DNA from: Bacteroidales bacterium
GTDB taxonomy: Bacteria > Bacteroidota > Bacteroidia > Bacteroidales > UBA3824
Reading direction: 5' to 3'
Assembly: GCA_024413595.1 (NCBI GenBank)
Contig: JAKSUC010000025.1
Span: 1 to 44,120, forward strand
DNA: 44,120 nt
Each line of letters begins with the position of its first letter. Positions within the stretch are counted from its first letter, which is position 1. The notes beneath the pieces were generated by a model that saw only the letters and a program-made list of their open reading frames with translations, was not told the DNA's origin and made no database searches. A program made the translations under genes and the position numbers. Shown piece by piece: positions 16,846 through 25,101 of the stretch.

Positions 16846-17841
16846 ATGGCTGAAATTAAAGCTGCTGAAGTAATGAAACTTAGAAGCATGACTGGTGCTG
16901 GTATGATGGACTGTAAAAAAGCTCTTCAAGAAACCAACGGTGATTTTGATGCTGCTATCGACATTCTTCGTAAAAAAGGACAAAAAATTGCTAGTAAACG
17001 TGCAGATCGTGACGCTAAAGAAGGTTGTGTTCTTGGTGCTTGCACTGAAGATGGCAAAAAAGCATATATAGTTTCTTTAAATTGTGAAACTGACTTTGTT
17101 GCAAAAAATGCTGACTTTGTAAAACTTACAAAAGACATTCTTGCAGCTGCTATTGCTAATGATCCTGCTGATGCAGATGCATTAAAAGCTCTTCCTTTAG
17201 GAAAAGGAACCATCAATGACGAAATCATCAATCAAAATGGTGTTATCGGTGAAAAAATTGAATTAGGTTATTATGGAAAAATAGAAGGCGCAAAAACAAT
17301 TGTATACAACCATATGGGCAATCGTTTAACCGCAGCTATTGCTTTCAACCAAGATGTTGACGCTACTGTTGGTAAAAACGTTGCTATGCAAGTTGCTGCA
17401 ATGTCTCCTATAGCAATTGATAAAGACGGTGTTCCTCAAGAAACTATAGATAAAGAATTTGAAGTTGCTAAAGAAAAAACAATTCAAGAACAAATTCAAA
17501 AAGCTGTTGAAGCTGCTCTTAAAAAAGCTGGTATCAATCCTGCTCATGTAGATTCTGAAGATCACATCAATTCTAACATGGCTAAAGGATGGATTACAGA
17601 AGAACAAGCTGCTCAAGCTCGTGAAATAAAAGAAAAAGTTGCTACAGAAAAAGCTAGTAATATTCCTGCTGCTATGGTCGAAAATATTGCTAAAGGTCGT
17701 ATCAATAAATTCTATGAAGAATATACTCTTCTTAATCAAAAATTTGAGCAAGACAATAAAATTACTATCAAAGAATACCTTAAAAAATCTTCAGCTGATT
17801 TAACTGTATCTGCTATGATTCGTTTTGGTCTTGGTAACTAA
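16846..17841 (+). CDS. tsf: translation elongation factor Ts
   Basis: Nucleotide exchange factor for EF-Tu. The N-terminal UBA-like domain has VMKLRSMTGAGMMDCKKAL, followed by RKKGQKIASKRADRDAKEG and the CETDFVAKNADF core motif. The 331-residue length is longer than E. coli EF-Ts (283) and matches the Bacteroidota form, in which the dimerisation region is extended. It is the last gene of the ribosomal block; a strong terminator follows 24 nt after its stop. Confidence 0.97.
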   Translation: MAEIKAAEVMKLRSMTGAGMMDCKKALQETNGDFDAAIDILRKKGQKIASKRADRDAKEGCVLGACTEDGKKAYIVSLNCETDFVAKNADFVKLTKDILAAAIANDPADADALKALPLGKGTINDEIINQNGVIGEKIELGYYGKIEGAKTIVYNHMGNRLTAAIAFNQDVDATVGKNVAMQVAAMSPIAIDKDGVPQETIDKEFEVAKEKTIQEQIQKAVEAALKKAGINPAHVDSEDHINSNMAKGWITEEQAAQAREIKEKVATEKASNIPAAMVENIAKGRINKFYEEYTLLNQKFEQDNKITIKEYLKKSSADLTVSAMIRFGLGN

Positions 17842-17865
17842 TTTTTAATATATAGAATAAAAAAA

Positions 17866-17897
17866 GCGAAAAAACTTTCTGTTTTTTCGCTTTTTTT
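17866..17897 (+). terminator. intrinsic terminator after tsf
   Basis: GCGAAAAAAC (17866-17875) pairs perfectly with GTTTTTTCGC (17881-17890) across a TTTCT loop, followed by T7. Confidence 0.9.
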
Positions 17898-18122
17898 ATA
17901 AAAACTTGTTTCTAATATAAAATATTTACATCTTTTTCTTAAACAACATAGTATTATTTAGGTCTTTAAAAATTACATAATAATTTTTTTCAAAAAAAAC
18001 AAAAAAAACAACAAAATATATAGGGTATCGTAAGATACAAGTGTTATATAAATGAGAAAACAAAAGGATAACGAATGATTTAGAGATACAAATTAAAAAT
18101 TAAACTTATTATTTTAAAGACC

Positions 18123-18254
18123 ATGAACAATTTTAATTACGACCCAACAACATTAAATGCCGACACTATGGAATGTGCAGATGCTACTTCTCTAGTAGAA
18201 ATGATAGCAACTTTGGCAATGGATGACGCTGACGATTTTTACAGCGAGATTTAA
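18123..18254 (+). CDS. 43-codon small ORF, unknown
   Basis: ATG at 18123 opens MNNFNYDPTTLNADTMECAD and runs 43 codons to TAA at 18252-18254. The product is acidic (ending MDDADDFYSEI) and has no signal peptide or membrane helix. It uses many C-ending codons (GAC, TAC, GCC, AAC), unlike nearby AT-rich genes but like the ribosomal genes just upstream. About 220 nt of AT-rich DNA separate it from the tsf terminator; that gap includes a small GTATC-GTAA-GATAC tetraloop hairpin at 18027-18040. I recognise no family. The same frame stays open after the stop (see next entry). Coding is plausible but unproven. Confidence 0.4.
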   Translation: MNNFNYDPTTLNADTMECADATSLVEMIATLAMDDADDFYSEI

Positions 18255-18356
18255 CTCACGCCTCTAGAGGCTTGCTTTAAAGAAAATTTGCTCTCGCGCT
18301 TTATGGATGATGATAAAGCCTACGATAGCAATTTTTTTTGCGCCTATATGAAATAA
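18255..18356 (+). other. in-frame open continuation after TAA; hairpin-rich, G+C-enriched
   Basis: After the TAA at 18252, the same frame stays open for 33 further codons (LTPLEACFKENLLSRFMDDD and on) to TAA at 18354. The segment is richer in G+C than its surroundings. It contains the palindrome GCCTCTAGAGGC (18260-18271) and the perfect 7-bp hairpin GCTTTAT/ATAAAGC (18298-18304 with 18313-18319). It could be the remains of a gene cut by a nonsense mutation, a second small ORF, or a structured RNA. Confidence 0.35.
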
Positions 18357-18403
18357 AAAAAATCGGAATGCTTTTATTTATAAATCTAAAAAACATTCCG
18401 ATT
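18354..18403 (-). terminator. intrinsic terminator for queA
   Basis: AATCGGAATG (18361-18370) pairs perfectly with CATTCCGATT (18394-18403). Read on the minus strand, the hairpin ends in a T-rich run (A7 on the plus strand at 18354-18360), 27 nt after the queA stop. On the plus strand the following sequence lacks a T tract. Confidence 0.78.
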
Positions 18404-18429
18404 ATCTTAAAAAACTAAAAAAATAATCA

Positions 18430-19482
18430 TTACATAATTAACATAGCATCGCCATATGGTCCAAATTTATAATCTTCTTTAATTGCAACTTGATAAGCTT
18501 CCATTAAAAAATCGAAACCAGCAAAAGCAGAAGTTGTCATCAACATTGTAGAAAATGGATGATGAAAATTTGTAACCAAACTAGATGGTACACTAAAATC
18601 GTATGGCGGAAAAATAAATTTATTAGTCCAACCTTCAAATGGTTTTAAATAACCATTTGTTGAAACAGAACTTTCAAGAGTTCTCAAAGAAGAAATACCA
18701 ACAGCGCAAACATTTTTATGATTATCTTTACATTGATTAACAATTTCAACGCAACGATCATCAATTTTAATTTGTTCACTATCCATTTTATGTTTTGTAA
18801 GATCTTCTACATCAACACTTCTAAAATTACCTAATCCAACATGTAATGTAATTTCAGCGAAATTTACACCAACAAGTTCAAGACGTTTTAAAAGAGTTTT
18901 GCTAAAATGTAAACCAGCTGCAGGAGCAGCAACAGCACCTTCATATTTAGCAAATATTGTTTGATAACGATCTTTATCTTCTGGAGTAACAGCACGATTG
19001 ATATATTTTGTTGGTATAGGAGTTTCACCCATACTATAAAGAGTTTTTTTGAAATCATCGTATTCTCCGTCGAATAAAAATCTTAAAGTACGACCACGAG
19101 AAGTTGTGTTGTCAATAACTTCGGCAACAAGACTATCATCTTCGCCAAAATATAGTTTATTACCAATACGGATTTTTCTTGCAGGATCAACTAAAACATC
19201 CCAAAGTCTTTGTTCTCTATTTAATTCTCTTAACAAAAAGACTTCGATTTTAGCACCAGTTTTTTCTTTATTACCATAAAGACGTGCAGGAAAAACTTTG
19301 GTATTGTTTAAAACCATAACATCACCATCGTTGAAATATTCAACAATGTCTTTAAAAATTCTATGTTCAATGGAATGATTTTTTCTATTAATAACCATTA
19401 AACGACAATCTTCACGATTTTCTGTAGGATATAGAGCAACCTGCTTGTCAGGAAGATCGTAATTAAATTTAGATAATTTCAT
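18430..19482 (-). CDS. queA: S-adenosylmethionine:tRNA ribosyltransferase-isomerase
   Basis: Transfers and rearranges the ribosyl part of SAM onto 7-aminomethyl-7-deazaguanine in tRNA to make epoxyqueuosine. [19 protein letters not shown] at the N-terminus, [15 protein letters not shown], and [18 protein letters not shown] with [15 protein letters not shown] are the family blocks. The chosen ATG gives 350 residues; a longer opening frame adds 15 unrelated residues and would overlap the promoter element at 19525. truB lies 54 nt upstream on the same strand. Confidence 0.95.
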   Translation of the reverse strand: MKLSKFNYDLPDKQVALYPTENREDCRLMVINRKNHSIEHRIFKDIVEYFNDGDVMVLNNTKVFPARLYGNKEKTGAKIEVFLLRELNREQRLWDVLVDPARKIRIGNKLYFGEDDSLVAEVIDNTTSRGRTLRFLFDGEYDDFKKTLYSMGETPIPTKYINRAVTPEDKDRYQTIFAKYEGAVAAPAAGLHFSKTLLKRLELVGVNFAEITLHVGLGNFRSVDVEDLTKHKMDSEQIKIDDRCVEIVNQCKDNHKNVCAVGISSLRTLESSVSTNGYLKPFEGWTNKFIFPPYDFSVPSSLVTNFHHPFSTMLMTTSAFAGFDFLMEAYQVAIKEDYKFGPYGDAMLIM

Positions 19483-19524
19483 CTGCCAATTATTTGTAAA
19501 GTAATGATAATTATTGCAACGATG

Positions 19525-19532
19525 CAAAGTTA
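19525..19532 (-). promoter_or_regulatory. -7 element for queA
   Basis: CAAAGTTA on the plus strand is TAACTTTG on the minus strand, matching TAnnTTTG, 42 nt before the queA ATG in the truB-queA gap. Confidence 0.5.
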
Positions 19533-19536
19533 AAAA

Positions 19537-20283
19537 TTATTGTTGATAAGATTTTAAAGATTTTTCAAAATCTTCAATTAAAATTGCAGAATTAAGATTA
19601 ATTTCACCTATGCGTGTTCTTCTTAAACCTGCAAGATGAGCTCCTACACCTAATTTTTTACCTATATCATTAGCCAATGATCGAATATAAGTACCTTTAC
19701 TACATGCTACACGAAGTTTAAAGCATTTATTTAAATCATTCCATTCAATAATTTGAAGTTCAGTGATTTCAATTTGATTAGGACGCATTTTAACCTCATC
19801 TCCCCTACCCTTATGTGCAGAGATATATGCAGGTTTTCCGTCAATTTTTTTTGCGCTATAAACAGGTGGATATTGTATTTGATTTCCTAAAAAAGATTTT
19901 AAACAATCTTGAACCATTTGTTCTGAAATATTTGTTGTATCAACAAAATTTTCAGGTTGTGTTTCAAGATCAAAACTTGGAGTTGTACTACCTAATTGTA
20001 TTGTTGCAATATACTCTTTATCATGATCTTGAAAAGTTGTAATTTCTTTAGTTTTTTTACCTGTACAAACGATTAAAACTCCTGTAGCTAAAGGGTCAAG
20101 AGTTCCTGCGTGTCCCACTTTAATTTTTTTTATGCCCAAATTTGTTTTAAGCATATAACGAACTTTATTAACAAGATCAAAAGAAGTCCATTTTAATGGT
20201 TTATCAAATACCAACACTTGACCTAATGAAAATTTATCAGTAGGTTGCTGATTATTTTGTGGATTATTATTTTGCTGATTCAC
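19537..20283 (-). CDS. truB: tRNA pseudouridine-55 synthase
   Basis: Makes pseudouridine at position 55 in the T-loop of tRNAs. The catalytic aspartate lies in GHAGTLDPLATGVL; KPLKWTSFDLVNKVR, QYPPVYSAKKIDGKPAY and RVACSKGTYIRSLANDIG are the other conserved blocks. The 248-residue protein begins with a 15-residue Q/N/P tail (MNQQNNNPQNNQQPTDKF) that is not part of the fold. It is followed by queA, another tRNA-modification gene. Confidence 0.95.
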   Translation of the reverse strand: MNQQNNNPQNNQQPTDKFSLGQVLVFDKPLKWTSFDLVNKVRYMLKTNLGIKKIKVGHAGTLDPLATGVLIVCTGKKTKEITTFQDHDKEYIATIQLGSTTPSFDLETQPENFVDTTNISEQMVQDCLKSFLGNQIQYPPVYSAKKIDGKPAYISAHKGRGDEVKMRPNQIEITELQIIEWNDLNKCFKLRVACSKGTYIRSLANDIGKKLGVGAHLAGLRRTRIGEINLNSAILIEDFEKSLKSYQQ

Positions 20284-20323
20284 TGAATAAAAATTATTAT
20301 ATTTAAACTAAAATTTCAACATG

Positions 20324-20331
20324 CAAATTTA
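20324..20331 (-). promoter_or_regulatory. -7 element for truB
   Basis: CAAATTTA on the plus strand is TAAATTTG on the minus strand, matching TAnnTTTG, 41 nt before the truB ATG. Confidence 0.55.
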
Positions 20332-20359
20332 AATAAATAGTTTGTTATTTTAAAAATAT

Positions 20360-20403
20360 AAAAAAACAGACCTTATATCATTTATAAAAAATATAAGGTC
20401 TGT
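20360..20403 (-). terminator. intrinsic terminator of the cheR-to-yidD operon
   Basis: CAGACCTTATAT (20367-20378) pairs with ATATAAGGTCTG (20391-20402). On the minus strand it is followed by a run of T (A6 on the plus strand at 20361-20366). It stands just after the yidD stop. Confidence 0.85.
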
Positions 20404-20408
20404 TGAAA

Positions 20409-20702
20409 TTACTTCTCTTTATTTAAGTTTTTTCTTGCACGTTTTAATTGACGTCTAATTTTGTAGAAATTAGGTGGAGGAACAGGGTCAAAACCGTAAG
20501 TTCCCCATGGATTACATCTCAAAAGTCTCCAAGCAGTTAAAAGACATCCTCTAATAATGCCATGATACATAATTGCTTGAATAGCATATTGAGAACATGT
20601 AGGTGTATGTCTACAAGCATTAGGTAAAATATACGAAATACTATATCTATAAATATAAATAGGTAATATGAATATTTTCCTAATTATTGTTACAATTTTC
20701 AT
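20409..20702 (-). CDS. yidD: membrane protein insertion efficiency factor YidD
   Basis: 97 residues with the full family signature: Cys30 (NACRHTP), PTCSQY at 34-39, [16 protein letters not shown] with Cys63, and [12 protein letters not shown]. The N-terminus is an amphipathic or membrane-associated segment. The known role is to help the YidC insertase place proteins in the inner membrane. It overlaps the 3' end of tdk by 23 nt and ends the operon. A second, secreted YidD-like protein is encoded at 27810-28217. Confidence 0.95.
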   Translation of the reverse strand: MKIVTIIRKIFILPIYIYRYSISYILPNACRHTPTCSQYAIQAIMYHGIIRGCLLTAWRLLRCNPWGTYGFDPVPPPNFYKIRRQLKRARKNLNKEK

Positions 20703-21282
20703 TTATAAGTTGATTAACAGAAGACGCCACTTTGGCATAACATTCACGGCACAAAGGCTCGTAAGTATCTTTTTCGCCAAGTTGAACAAGATTAGCTCCG
20801 AAATTTAATCGATGAGAAAATTGAGCTAAAGAACCGCAACGAGTACAAATAGCATGAACTTTCAAAACGTCGTCAGCTATAGACATCAATTCACCCATAG
20901 GACCAAAAGGACGACCAAGATAATCCATATCTAAACCTGCAATTATTACTCTCACACCACGAGCAGCTAAAGTTCTACAAACTGCAGTTAAATTCATGTC
21001 AAAAAATTGAGCTTCGTCAATGCCAAGTACAGAAGCATCATCAGCTAAAGCAAGAATATCTTTACTATTAGCAACAGCAGTTGAAGAAATTGCATTTTTA
21101 TCGTGAGAAACAACATCCGAAACACTATAACGAGTATCAGTCATTGGTTTAAAAATACTAACTTTTAAACCAGCAATTCTTGCACGACGCAAACGACGAA
21201 TTAATTCTTCGGTTTTGCCTGAAAACATAGAGCCTGTAACAACTTCTATGCTTCCTGTATGAGATTTTGGTTCTAGAAACAT
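20680..21282 (-). CDS. tdk: thymidine kinase (type II)
   Basis: Phosphorylates thymidine for dTTP salvage. The P-loop [11 protein letters not shown] is near the N-terminus, GIDEAQFFD is the Walker B/Mg site, and a zinc ribbon is built from CTRCG and CRECY. At 200 residues it has the usual type II length. The [10 protein letters not shown] segment is the normal substrate loop. It is tightly packed between ispD (5 nt) and yidD (23-nt overlap). Confidence 0.95.
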   Translation of the reverse strand: MFLEPKSHTGSIEVVTGSMFSGKTEELIRRLRRARIAGLKVSIFKPMTDTRYSVSDVVSHDKNAISSTAVANSKDILALADDASVLGIDEAQFFDMNLTAVCRTLAARGVRVIIAGLDMDYLGRPFGPMGELMSIADDVLKVHAICTRCGSLAQFSHRLNFGANLVQLGEKDTYEPLCRECYAKVASSVNQLINENCNNN

Positions 21283-21287
21283 AATTT

Positions 21288-21968
21288 TTACTTTTTAGTT
21301 TTGGTAATTAAAAATTCTGCAAAGTTTATGTCTTCAAAGGTGGTAATTTTTATGTTATTTTTATCACCATTTACCAAATTTATTTTTTGTCCGAATTTTT
21401 CAACTACAGAAGCATCATCTGTAAATTGTTCACAATAAGGTTGTTTATAAGCTTGTTTTAGAATATCGGCATGAAAAACTTGTGGAGTTTGAATTAGTTT
21501 TACAGCATTTCTATCTAAAATATTATTCATTCCTTCTTTGTCAACAATTCTAACAGACTCAGGAGGAGCAATACACGGAACAGCATTTCCTAATAAAGCT
21601 GCTTTTGTATAACATTCGGCTATATTTGCAACAGAAACTAAAGGTCGAACGCCATCATGAACGCCAACAATATCTATTTCGTCAGGAAGAATATCAACAG
21701 CATTTTTTACAGAAAAAAATCTTTCACTTCCACCTTCAACTAAATTATATTGATTTGGAGGTATCCATGCTTCAGATAATTTTTGCCAAAATGCTAAATG
21801 AGTAGTGGGTAAAACAAGATAAATATCTATTGTAGGATCAAAGTTTTTGAATTGTTGAATAGTTCTGCAAAGAATAGGTACACCAGCAATTGGTAAAAAC
21901 TGTTTTGGAGTTTGCATACCCATTCTAACTCCTTTTCCACCTGCAACTATAATAACTGCGCGTTTCAT
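21288..21968 (-). CDS. ispD: 2-C-methyl-D-erythritol 4-phosphate cytidylyltransferase
   Basis: Third step of the non-mevalonate isoprenoid pathway: couples CTP with methylerythritol phosphate. [18 protein letters not shown] is the CTP-binding motif, [10 protein letters not shown] the central loop, and [12 protein letters not shown] is represented by [13 protein letters not shown], followed by FTDDASVVE. The 226-residue length is standard. It starts 1 nt after the GAF gene and shares the operon with chemosensory genes, an unusual neighbourhood. Confidence 0.95.
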   Translation of the reverse strand: MKRAVIIVAGGKGVRMGMQTPKQFLPIAGVPILCRTIQQFKNFDPTIDIYLVLPTTHLAFWQKLSEAWIPPNQYNLVEGGSERFFSVKNAVDILPDEIDIVGVHDGVRPLVSVANIAECYTKAALLGNAVPCIAPPESVRIVDKEGMNNILDRNAVKLIQTPQVFHADILKQAYKQPYCEQFTDDASVVEKFGQKINLVNGDKNNIKITTFEDINFAEFLITKTKK

Positions 21969-21969
21969 A

Positions 21970-22761
21970 TTAACTTGCTATTTGTTTTGCAATATTTTCT
22001 GCAAATCGAGAATTTAATTTTTCAAAAAGTTTTTTAAGATTATAATTCTTTTTTTCAAAAGTAGCTAGTTCTAACACTGCAACAGTTTCATTTTTATAAA
22101 CAAAAGGAATAACAATTAAATATTTTGGAGAACCTTGCCCCAAACCAGATTGAACTAAAACATAATCTTGTGGAACATTATCAATTAATAGAATTTTTTT
22201 ATCCTTTGCAACTTGTCCAGTAATACCTTCACCAAGTACAAAAGTTCTATTTGTTTCAGTTGAATAATAAGCATAAGTACCTTTAATTTCAAACCTTTCA
22301 TTTTTTTTATTAAAAGCATAAGCAACACCTTGAACAATAGCCATAATGTTAGACATATTATTCAACATTTTTTCAAAATATTCATTCAAGTCTTGAGTTG
22401 TTTCTAAATCAGAAGAAATTTGATCAACAATATGAGTAATTAATTTTTTTTCTTCAGTTTCACGTTGTTCAGCTAACAATTTATTCTGATTGTTCTGTTC
22501 TTGTTGATCTTGTTGTTTTATTTCATTGTTATCAAATCCAACTTTATCTTCTAAAATATTTGCTTTTTTAAACATTGATTTTGCATACAAAAAAGCAATA
22601 ATAGCCACACAGATAGAAAGAAATATATATCCAAGAGAAATATAAACTAAATAAGATTGAAATCTAGAAGAAAAAATCGATATAGAAACAATCAAACTAA
22701 TTATAATCCATACTACAAGAAGTATATCAATATATTTCTGACCTTTTTCAAATTTTTTCAT
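21970..22761 (-). CDS. membrane-anchored GAF-domain protein
   Basis: 263 residues. Two membrane helices (about 12-32 and 38-62) are followed by a Q/N/E-rich coiled-coil stretch (about 75-115, with KQQDQQEQNNQNKLLAEQRE). A C-terminal GAF domain of about 130 residues follows (YFEKMLNNMSNIMAIVQGVAY, GEGITGQVAKDKKILLIDNVP, YLIVIPFVYKNETVAVLELA). GAF domains bind small ligands or mediate dimerisation; no output domain is fused. Placement directly after cheB suggests a sensory input or scaffold for the chemosensory pathway (inference). Confidence 0.82.
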   Translation of the reverse strand: MKKFEKGQKYIDILLVVWIIISLIVSISIFSSRFQSYLVYISLGYIFLSICVAIIAFLYAKSMFKKANILEDKVGFDNNEIKQQDQQEQNNQNKLLAEQRETEEKKLITHIVDQISSDLETTQDLNEYFEKMLNNMSNIMAIVQGVAYAFNKKNERFEIKGTYAYYSTETNRTFVLGEGITGQVAKDKKILLIDNVPQDYVLVQSGLGQGSPKYLIVIPFVYKNETVAVLELATFEKKNYNLKKLFEKLNSRFAENIAKQIAS

Positions 22762-22766
22762 AATAA

Positions 22767-23321
22767 TTAACCTTTAAGATTCTTTAAAAAATCAATAATA
22801 TCTTTAGTATTCATAGAATAATCAATACTAGTAAGTTTAATAGCTGCCAAAGGCATTGTTTTAACTTGACATTCATCAGGAGATTGAACAATTATCTTGC
22901 CACCTGCATCAAGAATAGACTTTATACCCGCTGCGCCATCTTTATTAGCTCCAGAAAGCAAAATACCTACAACATCATTTTTTTTAGTATTAGCTAACGA
23001 AAAAAAAGTGACATCAATAGAAGGGCGAGAATGATTTATAGCCTCTTCTGTAGTTAACGAAAAACCATCGTTTGTAACATATAAATGGTAATTGGCAGGA
23101 GCTAAATAAGCGATGCCAGGAACAATTTGATCTTTATCAAAAGGTTCACAAACAGGAATATTCGATTTTAAAGAAAGAGCTTCAACAAACCCACCTCTAA
23201 CATTTTTTAATCTATGAAGACATAGAAAAACGGCATGAGGATAATTTTTTGGTAAATTAGCCAAAATCGCAGATACAGTTTGGAAACTACCTGCCGAACC
23301 GCCTATAACTATATACTTCAT
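22767..23321 (-). CDS. cheB: CheB-type methylesterase domain without receiver
   Basis: 184 residues that make up only the catalytic CheB fold, which removes methyl groups from (or deamidates) chemoreceptor glutamates. The triad is visible: Ser9 in IGGSAGS, His36 in CLHRL and Asp128 in LSGANKDGAAG. The N-terminal response-regulator domain that lets CheA control standard CheB is absent. It is 5 nt before the GAF gene and 9 nt after the second cheR. Confidence 0.9.
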   Translation of the reverse strand: MKYIVIGGSAGSFQTVSAILANLPKNYPHAVFLCLHRLKNVRGGFVEALSLKSNIPVCEPFDKDQIVPGIAYLAPANYHLYVTNDGFSLTTEEAINHSRPSIDVTFFSLANTKKNDVVGILLSGANKDGAAGIKSILDAGGKIIVQSPDECQVKTMPLAAIKLTSIDYSMNTKDIIDFLKNLKG

Positions 23322-23330
23322 ATCTAATTT

Positions 23331-24155
23331 TTAAACTTTTACAAATATATTCTCATTTTTTGAAACAGGAACAAAAACATTTTGAAAATCATTTGGAATT
23401 TTTTCTCTTATTCCTGTTATCAAATAACCTCCTTTAACGATATTAGAGGCAAAATTTTCTAATACCATTTTTTGAATATTGGAATTTAAATACAACATTC
23501 TATCTCGAAACAATACCAAATTAAAGGCATTATCAGGTGATACAGAATTTAATATATTGTGTCGCAAAAATATTACTTTATTGAGTAATTCTGGTAAAAT
23601 ATATTCATATTTATCACTATGAGATAAATAAATAGTTAATGAATTTTTATCATTAATTTTTTTGAAATTAGAGTCGCTTGCTTCAAACTTTTTAGGGTCA
23701 ATAAGAGCTATTTTGGCATCATCTAATATTTTTTGAATAGGTGACGTTGCATAAACAGTACTTTTATCAAGCATACCATTTCTATGTAATAATATCAATA
23801 AAGAATATAATTCGTCGTCTCCACAAATTTGAGGAACCCAAATTTTACAAATTGATTCGTGTTTTAATTTAGAAATAATGTGTTCTTCTAAAAACTTCCA
23901 CATAGTATCATCTCTAAACATTTCAGTTGTAGGAACAAATATTTCTGATAAAAACAAATCAACAAAACAATTATCAACCATCAATTTATTTATAAGCTTT
24001 TCATAAAACTGAATGCCATGTAAATTCATTGATCTATTTATTCTATGCATAAGAATATCAGGAGCGAACATTGTAAAATCAACGTTTCTCAAAGTTCTAA
24101 CGGTTGATATTATCTTCCTAAATATTTCGTTTGAAATAGGTTGAAACTCGTCCAT
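23331..24155 (-). CDS. degenerate CheR-like protein (probable pseudoenzyme)
   Basis: 274 residues aligned by eye with the CheR before it. The helical N-terminal region and VPTTEMFRDD (76-83; family TTxFFRD) are kept. The SAM-binding motif that reads GCSxGxE in CheR is replaced by QICGDDELYS (about 109-118). The ATDIN motif is YATSP, and CRNVLIYF is FRDRMLYLN. Loss of these residues predicts no methyltransferase activity. It may bind receptors or regulate the active CheR. Spacing to cheR is 7 nt, so it looks like a diverged tandem duplicate under one promoter. Confidence 0.8.
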   Translation of the reverse strand: MDEFQPISNEIFRKIISTVRTLRNVDFTMFAPDILMHRINRSMNLHGIQFYEKLINKLMVDNCFVDLFLSEIFVPTTEMFRDDTMWKFLEEHIISKLKHESICKIWVPQICGDDELYSLLILLHRNGMLDKSTVYATSPIQKILDDAKIALIDPKKFEASDSNFKKINDKNSLTIYLSHSDKYEYILPELLNKVIFLRHNILNSVSPDNAFNLVLFRDRMLYLNSNIQKMVLENFASNIVKGGYLITGIREKIPNDFQNVFVPVSKNENIFVKV

Positions 24156-24162
24156 GATATTT

Positions 24163-25002
24163 TTACAACTTTTTAAAATAAACTAATCCTTTTTTATCAA
24201 ATTTTGCACTTAAAGGACCAATAATACTTTCGTGAATACCTAATAATAATGCACCATTTGGTTGTAAATAATTCCAAAAATCTACGAATAATTTATTTTG
24301 CAATGAATTATTAAAATAAATCAAAACATTACGACATAAAATTAAATCGTATTTAATATCAAAAGGATTTTTATCATTAACTAAATCATGTTTTTTAAAT
24401 ATTACTTTGCCTAAAAATTCAGGTTTAACTTTAAAAGTATCCTTAAATTTATTAATGTCAAAATATTGATCATGAGTTATCACCAAATGTTCGTCAAAAT
24501 TGTATGGATTTTCACATAAAGCAGAATTAAAATTATTTAAATATTCAGAAACTGCTCTATAACTATATACACCAGATTCTGCAGTTTTTAAAACATCTGA
24601 ATTAATATCAGTAGCGTATATTTTAGTTTTATTTAAAACTCCTAATTCGTTTAATAAAATTATCATAGAATAAACTTCAAGACCAATGCTACAGCCAGCA
24701 TGCCAAATATTAATTTCACTTTTAGATAAAAGTCTAGGTAAAACTCTATATTTTAAAGCCTGCCAAGCTTGAGGGTCACGAAATAATTCTGTGGTGTTTA
24801 CTGTTATAGATTTTATAATTTCTTCTAAAAATGGTTTATCAATTTTTACTCTATTAATTAATGAATAAATATCCAAACGATAATCAATCAAAACTTTTTC
24901 AACACGACGAGCAAATGATTTTTCTGAATAATTAGAAAAATCATAACCTCCATTATCTTTAATTGCTTTTATTAACAAAAAAATATCTTCTTGATTAAAC
25001 AT
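24163..25002 (-). CDS. cheR: chemoreceptor glutamate methyltransferase CheR
   Basis: SAM-dependent methylation of chemoreceptor glutamates for sensory adaptation. The N-terminal helical domain has SFARRVEKVL, then NTTELFRDP. The SAM pocket is IWHAGCSIGLEVYSM, with ATDIN downstream and LILCRNVLIYFNNS near the end. Starting at the ATG (MFNQEDIFLL) gives about 279 residues; a GTG six codons upstream is possible. It heads a seven-gene operon (cheR, degenerate cheR, cheB, GAF, ispD, tdk, yidD). Its likely substrate, the receptor at 32931-34757, is 8 kb away. Confidence 0.92.
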   Translation of the reverse strand: MFNQEDIFLLIKAIKDNGGYDFSNYSEKSFARRVEKVLIDYRLDIYSLINRVKIDKPFLEEIIKSITVNTTELFRDPQAWQALKYRVLPRLLSKSEINIWHAGCSIGLEVYSMIILLNELGVLNKTKIYATDINSDVLKTAESGVYSYRAVSEYLNNFNSALCENPYNFDEHLVITHDQYFDINKFKDTFKVKPEFLGKVIFKKHDLVNDKNPFDIKYDLILCRNVLIYFNNSLQNKLFVDFWNYLQPNGALLLGIHESIIGPLSAKFDKKGLVYFKKL

Positions 25003-25042
25003 TGTTATTTTTTTATTCACTAATTTATACTCATCGAGTTTT

Positions 25043-25050
25043 CAAATATA
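25043..25050 (-). promoter_or_regulatory. -7 element of the chemosensory operon
   Basis: CAAATATA on the plus strand is TATATTTG on the minus strand, matching TAnnTTTG, 41 nt before the cheR ATG. No clear -33 element is at the expected spacing. Confidence 0.6.
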
Positions 25051-25101
25051 GTGTTTTTTTAGCAATGTTGGCATAAATTTATTAATAAAAATTTTTATTT
25101 T

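Noticed and set aside
16338..16983. Long frames antisense to rpsB and tsf and in other frames
   Set aside because: They lie wholly over conserved ribosomal and EF-Ts coding sequence and have serine/phenylalanine-rich shadow composition.
18252..18254. Recoding of the in-frame stop as selenocysteine or pyrrolysine
   Set aside because: The codon is TAA, not TGA or TAG, and the hairpin after it does not look like a SECIS element.
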